From: Amphibalanus amphitrite
Lineage: Eukaryota; Arthropoda; Thecostraca; Balanomorpha; Balanidae
DNA: 64,000 bases
Reading direction: 5' to 3'
Assembly: GCF_019059575.1 (NCBI RefSeq)
Contig: NW_024881860.1
Location: 124,001 to 188,000 of the forward strand
Shown here: positions 20,958 through 31,582 of the stretch, piece after piece
Layout of the letters: each line of letters begins with the position of its first letter
Position numbering within the stretch: the stretch's first letter is position 1
Program-made: the position numbers and the translations under genes
Notes under the pieces: model-generated
Database searches by the model: none
What the model was told of the DNA's origin: nothing
What the model saw: the letters and a program-made list of their open reading frames with translations, nothing else

Positions 20958-21859
20958 TTTATCCAGTAGCTAAATTCCTCCCTACTCGTAGATATGTTAT
21001 TGAAAAAACGTTTTTGACATATATCCAACCATATTTTGATTATTGTGACCTTGTATATGATCGACATTTAACGCTATACGACTCCCAGAGACTACAGACG
21101 CTACATAATAGAGGGGCACGACTAGTTGCGGGCGTGCCATTTAGAACACCGACAAACAAACTCTTGTTGGATTTAGGCTGGAGCACGCTATCAACAAGAC
21201 GTGACATCCATCGACTATTAATGTACCACAAAATAATAAACTCCAACGATGACCCAAGACTACCAGAATACATTGTATCGACTCTTCCAAGAACTCGACA
21301 ACAAGAAACAAGGCGAACACTTAGAAACGCAAGCACACTTTCACTCCCTCCCAACAAAACCACTCTTCACCAAAGGTCCTTTTTTCCTGTCACTACCAGA
21401 GACTGGAACAAACTTCCCGAATCCCTCCGTACGATCACATCGCCTGTATCTTTCAAGCGTGAAGTGCTCCGGTGGCTCGGTGCTCGGACTCCACCGGTGT
21501 ATTATTCACTGGGCACTAAGACAGGAAACATTATGCACACGAAACTCAGGGTTGGTATGTCAGAGCTTAACGCCCACCTATTCTCTATTCAGAAATCTAC
21601 GACACCTTTCTGCAGCTGCGGTGACGTTCCAGAAACAACGAATCATTTTGTTTTACACTGTAGTCTATATCAACTCTACAGAGCCAATTTATTTGAATCG
21701 ATATCCAATATGCTCCACTATGATTTTTCTCAAATACCACAACACATGCAAATACGCATTCTTCTACACGGCACAAATCTTAGCACCGGCGAGAGGAGTG
21801 AGGTCGCTCGCTTGTTCCAACGATTCCTGTTCGAATCGAAACGTTTCAACGTGCGTTAA
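20957..21859 (+). pseudogene. LINE ORF2 C-terminal fragment
   Basis: An open frame that continues ORF2 beyond the insertion: KFLPTRRYVIEKTFLTYIQ, then PYFDYCDLVYD, RLQTLHNRGARLV and LLLDLGWSTLSTRR, all typical of the region after the reverse transcriptase in CR1/L2-like LINEs. A cysteine/histidine motif (CSCGDVPETTNHFVLHC) near the end matches the C-terminal zinc-knuckle-like region of such proteins. It stops at TAA 21857-21859. It has no start of its own and is separated from the polymerase by the 3.55 kb insertion. Confidence 0.85.
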
Positions 21860-22097
21860 CTGTCTGACTGTGGCGCGGCGGGCGTGGTCGGCGCGGCCGG
21901 GCTGTGCGTCTCGATCAGCTGGTTGAGGTGGTGAGACTGGACCTGTGTCGGCGGTCGGAGACATGGATGTGTCTTTTTGTTATTTTGCGAGAGGTGCTTT
22001 GATTTATGCGTTAGCATTTGCACCAATCGCTCATAAATATTGTTCATTTTGAATTGTATTGGTTTTCAATAAATTTTTGATTTGATTGATTGATTGA

Positions 22098-22725
22098 CCT
22101 TGAAATGTTTCCTTTCATGAACAATTTCATGGTAATTATGCGCCAATCCTCTACCAATGGATTGTATTAACTTTCTTGTCATTCCAGATCGACGACGACT
22201 TTCGATCTGATTCTGATTTCTGAAACCGCGATTTGTATGTGGTTTTATTCTGAGACTGAATATAACACTAAGTACGCGGCAACAACCATAATTACCTGAA
22301 GGTATGACTCGCCTCTTTTTATTAGTTCAGTAGCGCAATATTGAATACGCTCCTCGTATTGCTTGCTATAGCCTCAAGTAGTTTGCACCAAATTGCTTCA
22401 AATCTTCAACTGTGCTTTGTTTAGAGTTTCTGCCCGTAGATGACGCTAGTAGTGGGCGCCTGGAGGGATACTGTGCCGGATGGCACGCTCCGGAGATTCA
22501 TAGCCAGCTTACGCCATTGAAGTTATCTAAGATGTTTTTCGGGGTATTTCGTCAGTAGGTTTTGCTGTGGTACCCTTTAAACACCTTCTAATGACATGCA
22601 GTTACAATATATTAAAGTTATAACGAATAAATACGGATACATTCTACACACTACGTTATAAGGGAGTAATGAGGTGGTTCGTTGACTGCACTGGTCCAAC
22701 ACATTATCATTTCATAGCACAATGC
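22098..22725. other. Intergenic; 3' flank of the cuticle gene
   Basis: No gene is seen. TTTATT at about 22317-22322, read on the minus strand as AATAAA, is a possible distal polyadenylation signal for the cuticle gene. Confidence 0.3.
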
Positions 22726-23475
22726 TTAGTTAGAGACTGGTGCTCCGTATTCCTCGCTGGGAATGCTGACCGTCTTGTAAGCAGGGTAGGAGGCCTGAGG
22801 TGCTCCATATTCTTCGCTCGGGGTGCTGGCTGGGTTGAAGGCAGGGTAAGAGGTCTGGGGAGCTCCGTACTTCTTGCTGGGGGTCTTTGCTGGGTTGAAG
22901 GCAGGGTAGGATGCCTGGGGAGCTCCGTACTCCTCGCTGGGGGTGCTGGCTGGGTTGAAGGCAGGGTAGGAGGTCAGGGGCGCTCCGTACTCCTCACTGG
23001 GAGAGCTGACCTGCTTGCTGGCGGAGTACCTGGTCTTGGGCGGTGCGGCGGGGGCGCTGGTCGGCTTGTAGGCGTGGTTAGTGCTGGGGGTGGCGGTGCT
23101 GGCCGGAGCTGGGTACCGGGCGGCGGCCGGGGCGGGGTACCTGGCCGGGGCCGGGTACCGGGCGGGCTTCTGGTACCGACCCGCCGGGCGGGCAGCGGCG
23201 GGCGTCGCCGGACGGGGCGCGTAGCTCCCGGTGTGGCCGGCGCCCTGGTACCGGCCCGGCTGGGTCTCCGGGTAGCGCGCCTCGCCCTCGTAGCTGACCT
23301 CGGCCACGTAGCCGCCGTCTCCGTTTACGGTGTAGGTGACGGTCTGGACGCGGCCGTCCGGCAGCGCCACCGAGTACGAGCCCTCGGCGCTGACGTCCTG
23401 GCGGCTCTCGCGGTGCTGGTACCGGTTAGCCTCCTCGTCCACAGCCCACTGGTAGCTGTACTGGGCCGGCCCGGC
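22726..23475 (-). CDS. Cuticle protein, exon 3 (RR domain and repeats)
   Basis: The last exon, following CTCTCGCCGGCAG, encodes 249 residues in phase 0 with exon 2. It opens with the Rebers-Riddiford chitin-binding domain: AQYSYQWAVDEEANRYQHRE, GSYSVALPDGRVQTVTYTV and GGYVAEVSYEGEARYP. A Pro/Ala/Tyr tract of short PARYPA repeats follows, then four to five repeats of about 20 residues built on SEEYGAP and SYPAFNPA. Proteins of this family are secreted by epidermis and bind chitin; the repeats probably influence mechanics or cross-linking. With exons 1 and 2 the protein is 290 residues. The stop is TAA at 22726-22728. Confidence 0.9.
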   Translation of the reverse strand, partial: AGPAQYSYQWAVDEEANRYQHRESRQDVSAEGSYSVALPDGRVQTVTYTVNGDGGYVAEVSYEGEARYPETQPGRYQGAGHTGSYAPRPATPAAARPAGRYQKPARYPAPARYPAPAAARYPAPASTATPSTNHAYKPTSAPAAPPKTRYSASKQVSSPSEEYGAPLTSYPAFNPASTPSEEYGAPQASYPAFNPAKTPSKKYGAPQTSYPAFNPASTPSEEYGAPQASYPAYKTVSIPSEEYGAPVSN

Positions 23476-23705
23476 CTGCCGGCGAGAGGGGAGTGTTACC
23501 GGCCACCTGGCTGAGCGCTGGTCGTGGTTCTACTGGTAAAAACTGAGCGAGGAATTAAGAGAAGCTAATCTCAGTTCGGTGTCTTGAACAGTGGTATTGT
23601 CATATGTTTGGATTGTACGGACCTTCTGAAGCACGTCCGTCTCGAGACGGTCTCACTCAAGTTACACCGAGTGGAGCCGAGTGAAGAGTGGAGTTGATAA
23701 CTCAC

Positions 23706-23822
23706 CTGTGACTGGTACCGGGCAGGTGCAGCGGACGGGGTACCTTTGTACCCAGCAGCGGTCGGGGCCGCCGGGTACTGGCCCGAGACAGCTGCCACCA
23801 CGAGCACGGTCAACAGCGCCAC
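23706..23822 (-). CDS. Cuticle protein, exon 2 (signal peptide)
   Basis: 39 codons between an acceptor ending GTTCGCAG and a donor GTGAGT, both phase 0. It encodes most of the signal peptide (VALLTVLVVAAVSG, cleavage probably before QYPAAP) and the first mature residues. Joined to exon 1 it gives MKVALLTVLVV, a typical arthropod cuticle-protein start. Confidence 0.88.
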
Positions 23823-23997
23823 CTGCGAACACGTTAGACGATCAGCTGGAGAGTTTGGGTGCGGTGGGTGAAGTCAGGGTGCCCTGCCTCCGATGATACA
23901 GCGCGCTCCATATGTGGTGCTTTTTGCACCGGCGGGTGAATGGGTTTTATCCCGAGCACCCTGGGTTGCTGGTCGCTCCACCACAAGCTGCTCGTAC

Positions 23998-24003
23998 CTT
24001 CAT
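23998..24003 (-). CDS. Cuticle protein, exon 1 (Met-Lys)
   Basis: A six-base coding part, ATG AAG, followed by the donor GTACGAG. A tiny first coding exon interrupted inside the signal peptide is characteristic of arthropod cuticle protein genes. The start is supported by a TATA box and initiator at the expected distance upstream. Confidence 0.85.
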
Positions 24004-24051
24004 GATTGTCGGAGCCGGGTTAGTCGTTTTCAGCGGTGTACCACGCCGGTC

Positions 24052-24087
24052 ACTGGTGCTGTCGGTGGCGGCTGGAGGGCTTATATA
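24052..24087 (-). promoter_or_regulatory. Cuticle gene core promoter (TATA and initiator)
   Basis: On the minus strand TATATAA occupies 24087-24081. CCAGTG, resembling the arthropod initiator (CAGT at 24055-24052), lies about 31 bp downstream, the normal TATA-to-start distance. The ATG follows about 50 bases later. Confidence 0.75.
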
Positions 24088-24099
24088 CCTCCGCCGCGA

Positions 24100-24913
24100 T
24101 TATGGGCCGCGATCTCCAGAAGTGCGGCGAAATGGTCACCAATAGTTCACACGTCTGTCGGCCTTGCGCAAACGGGCTGTGCCACTGAGAACGGGCGAGC
24201 CGCAGAGTCGCTCTGACTCACCGATCAGCGGTCAGGTCAGCGGTCAGCGACTGAGGCCCCGTCGGTCGGTCGGAGCTGCCGACTTCAGCACTGTAAGCTG
24301 GCGCTCCTTCGTAGCCCACCTGTGGGTCATCAGTTATTCACTGGAACCGTCCGCTATGGTCAGAAAGATTTTGAAGAATGCGAGCATTTCTAAGTTGATT
24401 TTTCTCACTTTGTCTGGACGGCTGCGCATTAGCAGTTAGACCATTGCTCAATGGAAAATATAATAAGTTCACAGTTCGAGCTCAGAGAGGACCATGGCCT
24501 CAGTCCGACCTTCAGTTGCCGAGGTGCACGCTCCTTCAAGCGGGACGACGTATTTCGCGCCCTGTGCGTTTTACGGTCCATTTGTGCTGCCGACCAAGGC
24601 TTCGGCTCACCAATGCAACGTGTGGTATTTGCTCTGTATGTCGCCGTTGCTGTGACCTATGAGCTGACGTGCTTTCAGAGTGGAGGTGCTCTTACACGAA
24701 TACACGTGCAGCCACTGATAACTGGCGGTCGCTCACGTGCCAGTCGGAGATGAACTGCAAATTTTCATGTTTGGCATATTCGTGCGCGCTGTGGCCGTTA
24801 TCTGCCCTCGACGGTTTGGTCTGTGGGGTGCTAGCGTTTCCCTACGTTTTCTCTCTGCCGAGTTACCCGGTGTCCAGTTCGACGGGGCACCCGCCCTGAG
24901 CACCGCGTGAGAG
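24100..24913. other. Divergent intergenic region
   Basis: Lies between the cuticle gene (reading left) and CDK2AP1/DPH7 (reading right). It probably contains promoter sequence for both sides. No TATA box was found for the rightward genes. Confidence 0.35.
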
Positions 24914-25132
24914 ATGGTGCGACGCAAGCGTAGCATTTCGTACCGGTCGGAGCGGGAGAGGAACCGGGGGCGTGACCGTGACAAGCGGCAGCGCAAGCGG
25001 CTCGACAACGAGAGGAACATGCTGGAGATGCTCAGCGTGATGTCCGCCTGCTCTCTGGAGCGCCGTGAAGAGGCGAAGGGGTCCGCTGAGGCGGGTGCGG
25101 CCGAGCCCGGGGGTAGCCGTGACGTGCCCGAG
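24914..25132 (+). CDS. Possible upstream coding exon of CDK2AP1
   Basis: 73 codons from ATG with a strongly basic RS/RD-like start (RRKRSISYRSERERNRGR) and a possible helix (DNERNMLEMLSVMSACSLER). It ends GAG before GTTAGC, a weak donor. If spliced to the acceptor at 25474 (CTTTCTTTTCAG) the phase is kept and the frame runs through SGAGGAST into the CDK2AP1 methionine, giving a 175-residue protein. Without splicing it stops at 25139-25141 as a 75-residue frame. Neither reading is confirmed. Confidence 0.35.
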
Positions 25133-25498
25133 GTTAGCTGACCGCTACAGATTGCCGTGTGCACTGAGTTATGGGCTGATAAATACCAGGGCGTGGGCTG
25201 ACCGGTACTTTGGTTTTGTGTGATTTACGCGCTAGCTTTGCGGTTGCACTTTCGGATCATGGTGTGCCTGTGGCGCCCGTTTCCCCCATCATTTCCCAGT
25301 GACCCACCGGGTGTCAGCGCTGTGTCCTTGGGCTGGTTTCCAGTGTGCGCACATCAACATTTGCTCGACACCAGAGACGTGTGGGTGTGATCACTTTGCA
25401 GGCAATTGTGATATGCCAGTAGTCACGTGTTTTGTTGCCGATGTCTCACGCAGCTGTATTCCCTTTCTTTTCAGAGTGGTGCTGGGGGCGCGTCAACC

Positions 25499-25783
25499 AT
25501 GGATGACGACCGCTCCGCCTCCGCGTCTCCCGCCTTCAAGCCGGGCACTCCGAACCAGACTGCGTTCGACCCAGCCGCCGCCGCCGCCGGCCAGTATCGC
25601 CAGCCGCCGGCGCAGTCCAAGTATTCCCAGCTGCTGGCCGTCATTGAGGACATGGGACGCGACATCCGACCCACCTACTCGGGCAGCAAAAGCAGCGCCG
25701 AGCGCCTGAAACGCGGCATCGGACACGCGCGCATCCTGGTCCGCGAGTGCCTCATCGAGACGGAGCGCAGTGCCAAGTCGTGA
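25499..25783 (+). CDS. CDK2AP1: CDK2-associated protein 1 (DOC-1) homologue
   Basis: 94 residues from the ATG at 25499 (context CAACCATGG). The C-terminal half matches the CDK2AP family closely: [20 protein letters not shown] (39-58), [20 protein letters not shown] (59-78) and [10 protein letters not shown]. The N-terminal 38 residues are Ala/Pro-rich and variable, as in relatives. Human CDK2AP1 has 115 residues. Known roles are binding CDK2 and acting as a subunit of the NuRD chromatin-remodelling complex in the nucleus. A strong splice acceptor lies 24 bases before the ATG, so upstream exon(s) exist and the true start may be further 5'. AGTAAA at 25934-25939 could serve as polyadenylation signal, only about 90 bases before the DPH7 start. 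Confidence 0.88.
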   Translation: MDDDRSASASPAFKPGTPNQTAFDPAAAAAGQYRQPPAQSKYSQLLAVIEDMGRDIRPTYSGSKSSAERLKRGIGHARILVRECLIETERSAKS

Positions 25784-26021
25784 GGAGTCGGGACGACCAG
25801 TAGCGGCGCCGTGACGGCGACTCCGCAGTCCGCACCGGAGGACGTAGCGGTGTGTGACGTGACGCTACCAAGGCGCAGTGACGCGTAGTGATTAGTGACT
25901 GCTCTAGTATCGGGATACTCTCCTTAGTGTTCAGTAAAGAAACATTTCCTTTCGGTACCCGACCGGTGGACGTCCAGTGACGCTGCTGTTTGCAGTGAGC
26001 CGCGGACCTTCTCTCGCCGCC

Positions 26022-26190
26022 ATGTCTGCGGAGACCGGCGGCGACGCGGTGCCGGCGGTGCTGTGGCGCTGGGACTCTGAGTGGCCGGCGGATACGGCAG
26101 AGTTCTGTCCGACGCCGCCGTACCGGCACCTGCTGCTGTGCGGCACCTACCGACTGCGGGAGGACCAGCCGGCCGACACGCCACCGGAAG
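26022..26190 (+). CDS. DPH7: DPH7 exon 1
   Basis: The first of four exons encoding a 395-residue WD40 protein, homologue of DPH7/WDR85 (human 452). DPH7 is the diphthine methylesterase that removes a methyl group from methylated diphthine on elongation factor 2 before final amidation, in the cytosol. This exon encodes 56 residues, including ADTAEFCPTPPYRHLLLCGT, which matches the family's first blade (VEWCP..RHLLACGTY). ATG is in good context (GCCGCCATGT). The donor is AAG before GTGCGC, phase 1. The gene begins 238 bases after the CDK2AP1 stop. Confidence 0.88.
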
Positions 26191-27023
26191 GTGCGCCCGC
26201 TCAGATACCCGGTCCCTTCCCCGAACAGGCCCTGTCTTACTGTCAATACTGTGAGCTAACTCTGTCTCTGTCTAACCTCACTGATCCTTGACAGTTGACC
26301 CTGTCCTAGGCAATGTGGGATGTGGTGCCGATGTTGCATTGGATGACCAGTCACTGACGCCGATCTCTGTGTTGTGCTCTGTTTGACTGTGGTAACGGCG
26401 GCTATAATGTGTAAATGATGTCATCTCCATTTTTAGATAACAGTCTTACGTGAAACAATCAGCCGTTGAAGTTCGATTCCGCATTTATTTATTTACATTT
26501 CACGAATGACTGGGTTTGCTTCGTAGCAGTCGCATCAATGAAAACATTACAGACTAACCACATTTGCGTATTGTATTTTACAAACACTGAATCAAAGCTA
26601 CGATCCAATCGCTCATTGGTGGATTACCTGATACCTGATCTGTGTCTCATCATGAAACTGATGATGCTGGTGCCTGTTTGGATATGTGACGCTGTGTGCT
26701 ATTTTATCGGCTCAATATGTGTTTCTCTTCAAAATACAACACTCATGACTGAAAATTCAACAGAACCCTTTATGTTTTGCTGAGTGGGAGGGGCCAGGGG
26801 TTTCCATGAGAAATAAAAATTGAAGTGTGCGTTCCCACCCATCATTTACATCACACTGATACAATCGAAAGAGAAACGTTTGGAAAGCTAAAGCAATGGC
26901 TACCTACTTACGAGTATAACGCGAAAACGATGCCTATGCCGAAGAGCTCGCTTCACCCCATCTTTGGCCGTAGTCCGACACAACAACTAACCGTCGCTCC
27001 CCCCCCCCCCCCCCCGGCCGCAG

Positions 27024-27458
27024 AGTGTCAGCGCGATGGGAGGCTGCACCTGCTCGACTGCGGCCGGCGCCGCGAGCTACAGCGGCTCGACACGGCCGCC
27101 GTGCTCGACGTCAAGTGGAGTCCGGCGCCGGTCAGCAGCCGGCCGCTGGTGGCCGCTGCGGACGCGCGCGGCCGCCTGCTGCTGTTCCGACTGACGGAGG
27201 GAGAGACCGGACCGCGCCTGGAGCCGGTAGTCAGCCGCGCGGTGGCTGAGCCCGGCCGGCTGGCGCTGGCGCTCGAGTGGTGCTCGCCGGCGGTGGGTCC
27301 CGCGCGGCTGGCCGTCAGCGACTCGTCTGGCGCGGTGACGGTGCTGCAGCTCGCGGAGGACGGCCGCGAGTTGAGCGTCCTCTGGACAAACGTCTGCCAC
27401 GGACATGAGGCCTGGACGTGCGGCTTCAAACACTCGGATGGAAACGTGGTGTACACTG
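27024..27458 (+). CDS. DPH7: DPH7 exon 2
   Basis: Begins after CCGCAG, preceded by a run of 15 C that serves as polypyrimidine tract, and ends before GTGAGT. Phase 1 on both sides. It encodes WD40 blades with RLHLLDCG, AAVLDVKWSP, LALALEWCSP, AVSDSSGAVTVLQL and HEAWTCGFKHSDGNVVYTG, aligned with the human protein's ILDMKW, LALSLDWS and EAWIAAF...IVYSG. Confidence 0.9.
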
Positions 27459-27791
27459 GTGAGTCAGGGCCGCGGCGTCTGGTGGCAGCGAGACGTATGA
27501 CTGACTGATGAGCTAGAAGTCGCAGAGAGGGAGCGGACGGCTTGGTAGATGCCTGAGCTTTGGCTGGTTTTGCTCATAGTTTTCTTTCGGGGAGCTTTAC
27601 CTGAGGTTTGGAAAATTGATGATATAGCTAACTGAAAAATCTAATAGTTTGTGAGAACTGTTACGATGTGAAGAAGGAACAATTATGGGGCAACAACCAT
27701 CTCAGCCTAGCAGGGACCCAATTTCTCCATTTTGTCGAACAATTACCAGCCAAACTGCTTTTGATTGATCTATCGCACCTTGTCTCTCCAG

Positions 27792-27930
27792 GCGGAGACG
27801 ACCTGCTGTTCCGTGGCTACGACATCCGACTGGACCCGGCCTGTCCCGTGTTCACCAACCGGAGTCACGAGGCAGGCGTGACGAGCGTGCAGAGCGACTA
27901 CCTCACGGAGCACACCCTGCGGACCGGCAG
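27792..27930 (+). CDS. DPH7: DPH7 exon 3
   Basis: Acceptor CTCTCCAG, donor GTATGA; enters in phase 1 and leaves in phase 2. It encodes GGDDLLFRGYDIRLD and HEAGVTSVQSDYLTEHTLRTG, matching the family's GGDDGLLRGWDTR and GVCSIQSSPHREHILATG. Confidence 0.9.
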
Positions 27931-28380
27931 GTATGACATTTCTGTATTACGCCTTCAAGGGTACAGAGCTTCCTCACATATTATACACTACGCGTCGGCA
28001 GATCCGTTCCTTCCTACGTCCCTCTGTTCCTCTTTAGGATAGACCGCCCTCTTGTTGACCCTCATTGTGGAACACTCGCAGAGGGCCGAGAGTCAGAAGG
28101 CAGGGTCTCACCACCTCTGCCAGCTTAGTCTTGCTTGAAATGAGACAGACCACTGTTTTATCGTAATTCGACAACCATCACTGACTTCAATATTGTTCTT
28201 GACTTCATGATTTGCTAGCTCGTCTTTTTGTCTCGCTGTTGTTGTCTTTTAAGGATATTATCCCTTCTAGGCTGAAATCCTACCTATCATCGGACCCGTC
28301 GGATGTCCCATTTCAAGACCCCGTCTCCGTGTATCACTGGCTTCCCCATCCCCCTGTCTGACCCTCCCTTCCCTCCCCAG

Positions 28381-28825
28381 TTACGACGAGCACCTGTACA
28401 CGTGGGACGATCGCACCATGCGTCGGCCGCTGGAGCGTGCGCCTCTGCCCGGCGGAGTGTGGCGCATCAAACGCCACCCGCGCCGCGCCGATCACGTGCT
28501 CAACGCCTGTATGTACGGAGGCAGTCACGTGACTGACGCAGCCGGCGCCGTGGTGGCCAGCTTCTTGGAGCATAAGAGCATCGTGTACGGCGCGGACTGG
28601 TGTCGGCTGGACGGCGGTGGCAGTGGAGAGGAGATGGTCGACAGGACGCCCGCCACAGACGGCTTAACCACTGGCGCCGCTGATGGTGACGCTGCTGGTG
28701 ACGGTGGTGATGTGGTGAGTGGTGATGGTGACACTGAACGGCATCGAGAGTGCTCCAGCGGTGACACCAGTGTGGCAGTAACGTGCTCCTTCTACGATCA
28801 TCTGCTCTGTTTGTGGGAAATTTGA
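28381..28825 (+). CDS. DPH7: DPH7 exon 4
   Basis: The last exon, after CCCTCCCCAG. It starts with the family motif SYDEHLYTWDDR (S at residue 248 spans the junction), followed by PLPGGVWRIKRHP, SIVYGADW and the terminal blade TCSFYDHLLCLWE. Between the last two is an insert of Gly/Asp-rich low-complexity residues. It stops at TGA 28823-28825. All four exons join without frame change, so the gene looks intact. Confidence 0.92.
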
Positions 28826-28891
28826 TGTGTGTTGTGGTTAAGCGGTGGTGGAGGATAGGGTTTGTATGGTAGGGGGTAGTGCAGCGTGCTA

Positions 28892-29421
28892 TAGTTCGTT
28901 TTTTTTCAAAAGGACGCTGGCTCAAAGTTCATTATCGAAGCTCTCACGTGAGTTTTGGCAACTTCAGCGTCTGGCTAAGAATTTCTTGCCGAAAAAATGA
29001 TCGATTTCAAATTGTGCTCGGTAAATACATGGAAATTGTGACTTCAAAAATGAGCAAACTATGATGACGTCACTGGTGGCAGCTGACACCCTATGTCCGT
29101 TCGAAGTCATGCATTGCCAACGAACTTTGGGAAAACTTCGTATTTTGCTCTTACCGATGCCCGAATCGAGTAAGCGATTCTTTCATGATAGTTATGCATT
29201 GCATTGCAATGCAGGTTCAACAGCATGACGTCACCACTGTTCTCATGTCTAGTTCCAAAACTCAGCCATGAAATTTATCGGGAATGATTCACATGTTAAA
29301 ATAAGGCGACGTTTGAGTTTCTCAGGTTGAGTTTTTGCCCGTTTTGCTCGCTAAAACACGTGCTTGTTCGAAAAACGTACTTGGAGCCAGCGTCCTTTTG
29401 AAGAAAAAAAAAAACGAACTA
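28892..29421. mobile_element. MITE with TA duplication, 3' of DPH7
   Basis: The ends are TAGTTCGTTTTTTTTC and its inverted copy, continuing as AAAAGGACGCTGGCTC (about 38 bp in all). TA flanks both sides (28890-28891 and 29422-29423). The length is 530 bp with no coding capacity. Small size and TA duplication fit a Tc1/mariner-derived MITE. It starts 66 bases after the DPH7 stop, so it may lie in the 3' UTR. Confidence 0.85.
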
Positions 29422-29423
29422 TA

Positions 29424-30782
29424 GGTGATTTCAAATAGAGCTGCGTGTTCAGCCGTGTGAGAGGGGTTTTCTACTCGTTTAGTTGTCTTTTGTCGATTGT
29501 GAGACGGATGGTTTTCTACACATTTAGCTTATCGTGTTGTAGCTATCGGTGGAGTGAGCGCTCAAGTGGCATGAGTCTACCACCTGTGTTTCGTATGCTC
29601 GTTTTCACTGGCAAGAGGGTATGTTTTCAGTCGCCGCAGATGGCCAGCCCGCTGTCCGGCGTCGTGTGCTGACCGAGCGCGTGCTTTATGCTGTCTCTCG
29701 CTGCAGGCGCCTGGTGTGCTTTCGTGTGTCTGAACCTGGGCGGGTGTTTAGGTTAGCGGTGTGGTGTGCTGTCCCCGAGACGCGCTGAACTGGTATGACC
29801 CGGATCGGCGCTGTGCTGTGCTGTGGTACCGGTTACAACCAGACACCACCAGCTCCGGTTACCAAGGTAACAGCTGTCGCGCCCTTGTTTCCAGACGGGG
29901 TGATGTTGCCATGTGCTACCACTGTTCATCTCGGCAGCGAGTGACATAATCGATGGGACGTCAGCTATCGCTCAGACAGATGCTCCCCGGTGTAACCTGC
30001 CGTGACATGACTGTAGAATACACTCCAATTCACGACATAACTGGCTGTATATTGCGGCAGCGTCGAAACCTCGAGCTGTGAGGTCCCGAAATAGACGGGA
30101 CGGCGCGCGGCGCCCCGGAGCGATCTGTGAGTAAACATGGCGCCCTCCCTGGAGGTCAGGGGGCGGGGCTGAGTGCCCCCTCCCCCGTCCTCAAGCCTGA
30201 CTAGAGCGGAGGCTGAACTCCGCCAAAAACAAACGACATATGCACACACCACACAGACACGCACACACAAGTAATTGCATTGCACGCAGTATTTCCCGGA
30301 CGTCACCCTGCGGCCTCGGTATGAGTGACCCGACCTGACCCCGCCTGAACAGCTGGGAACTGTGCGTATCGGCGAGGAGCGGGTCGGTCTATCGACCGGC
30401 CACTTTTACCCGACCAGTGACCGCAGCAGACGGAACCCTGGCACGGTGCGCAACTCCGTGCTCCAAGCTGACAAGCGTGGCGTTATTAAACACATTCACG
30501 AACACTGCGACAGCGCAGCCTGGCAGGCGCGAGCGGGTTGTTCCCCGCGGCGCCTGTGTATCTGAGAGTCTAGCTACGGCCTCTGACACCTGAGGGCGCC
30601 CTCGCTAACTGAGCGGGACGGTTTCTGGACTATCGACAATAACCCGATACCACACAGACAGCGAGTTTCTGCTCGGTGGCGCAGAAAAGTCGCTGGCGAC
30701 GGGTCCTCTGCCACTCTCCTGTCGGCGGGTCTACACACTAGAGTCTCTGTTTTTCTCCACTAGATGGCACTAACTGCAGCCG
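29424..30782. other. Intergenic between convergent genes
   Basis: Separates DPH7 (+) from the ANKRD40-like gene (-), so it must hold the 3' UTRs of both. No recognised gene. A CA-rich microsatellite lies near 30241-30270. Confidence 0.35.
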
Positions 30783-30890
30783 TCAGGCATTGTGCAGGAT
30801 CAGCTCGAGCTCCTGGTAGTCGAGCAGCCGCTTCACGTCCTTGTCACGGACCAGCAGCGTGTTGGGCAGCTTCAGCACCTCCTTCACCAT
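30783..30890 (-). CDS. ANKRD40-like gene, last exon
   Basis: Starts after CCGTTCCCAG in phase 0 and encodes 35 residues to TGA at 30785-30783. It reads MVKEVLKLPNTLLVRDKDVK, then RLLDYQELELILHNA. The stretch KLPNTLLxxDKDVxRLxDxQELELxL is the C-terminal signature of ANKRD40 proteins. Human ANKRD40 continues a little further in some isoforms; here it ends soon after. The molecular role of this domain is not known to me. Confidence 0.85.
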   Translation of the reverse strand: MVKEVLKLPNTLLVRDKDVKRLLDYQELELILHNA

Positions 30891-31582
30891 CTGGGAACGG
30901 ACGGCAATGACGGTCAATGGAACGACTGGAACGGGGGACTCGGGAGCACTCCGCTGTCCCAGTGGCTCCAGTCGAGAGTCAAACTGATGGGGGTCAGCCG
31001 TCCGTCGTTTCCGTCCTCAGGATGTTCAAATACGTCTCCTCCACTCCGCAGCCCTTACTTCGGGATGGGCAGGCAACTTTATCTCATGCGGGCTGCTCCC
31101 TTGGAGCGGCACCGCTGCTCCCGAGGGAGCACACCCGTAGCCGGGTGCAGTGAGTGCCTTGGGGCTGGGTGGCCTGTCCTCTGGACGGGCTCAGCCCCTG
31201 TGACTCACAAGGATGCCTGCCCAGACCAATGTCTCCCCCTACATCCTATCATCCTCCCGGCTCTGAAATGGTCCCATTGGACCGAAAGTGCCTAAACCAA
31301 CAAATAAAACAAAACAAAACACTTGATACTCCAGAGCTGTTTGACTACACCTCGACACTGAAGTAGAGGGAGCAAATAACAGCAACAGCTGACCAAGGTT
31401 AGTGGATTGAGTCGTGAGCACCACTAGTCGGGACTCCGGGTAGTCCAAATTCATACCTCAAACTCAACTGCATTTCGAGGGCCGTGGGACCAATAATTAC
31501 AAGGGATATTTGCAAATTTCTAACAATACTTAGAAAGACTTCTGATACGAAAAAGACAGCGTTCGTATTTCGTAATACCAAC

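Larger units (their letters stand above)
12890..22097 (+). mobile_element. CR1/L2-like LINE, interrupted by a 3.55 kb insertion
   Basis: ORF1 (13047-13889) and ORF2 (14483 onward; C-terminal part resumes near 20957 and ends 21859) lie in the same orientation. The 3' end has AATAAA at 22068-22073 followed by a GATT-rich microsatellite tail (to about 22097), as in CR1/L2-type LINEs that end in short repeats rather than poly-A. The left boundary is uncertain and taken just before the GC-rich 5' leader. ORF2 is split near 17331-17345, so this copy cannot make a full enzyme. Confidence 0.8.

Noticed and set aside
22669-23514. A 281-codon plus-strand frame
   Set aside because: Antisense shadow of the cuticle protein exon, kept open by its Pro/Ala/Gly-rich codons.
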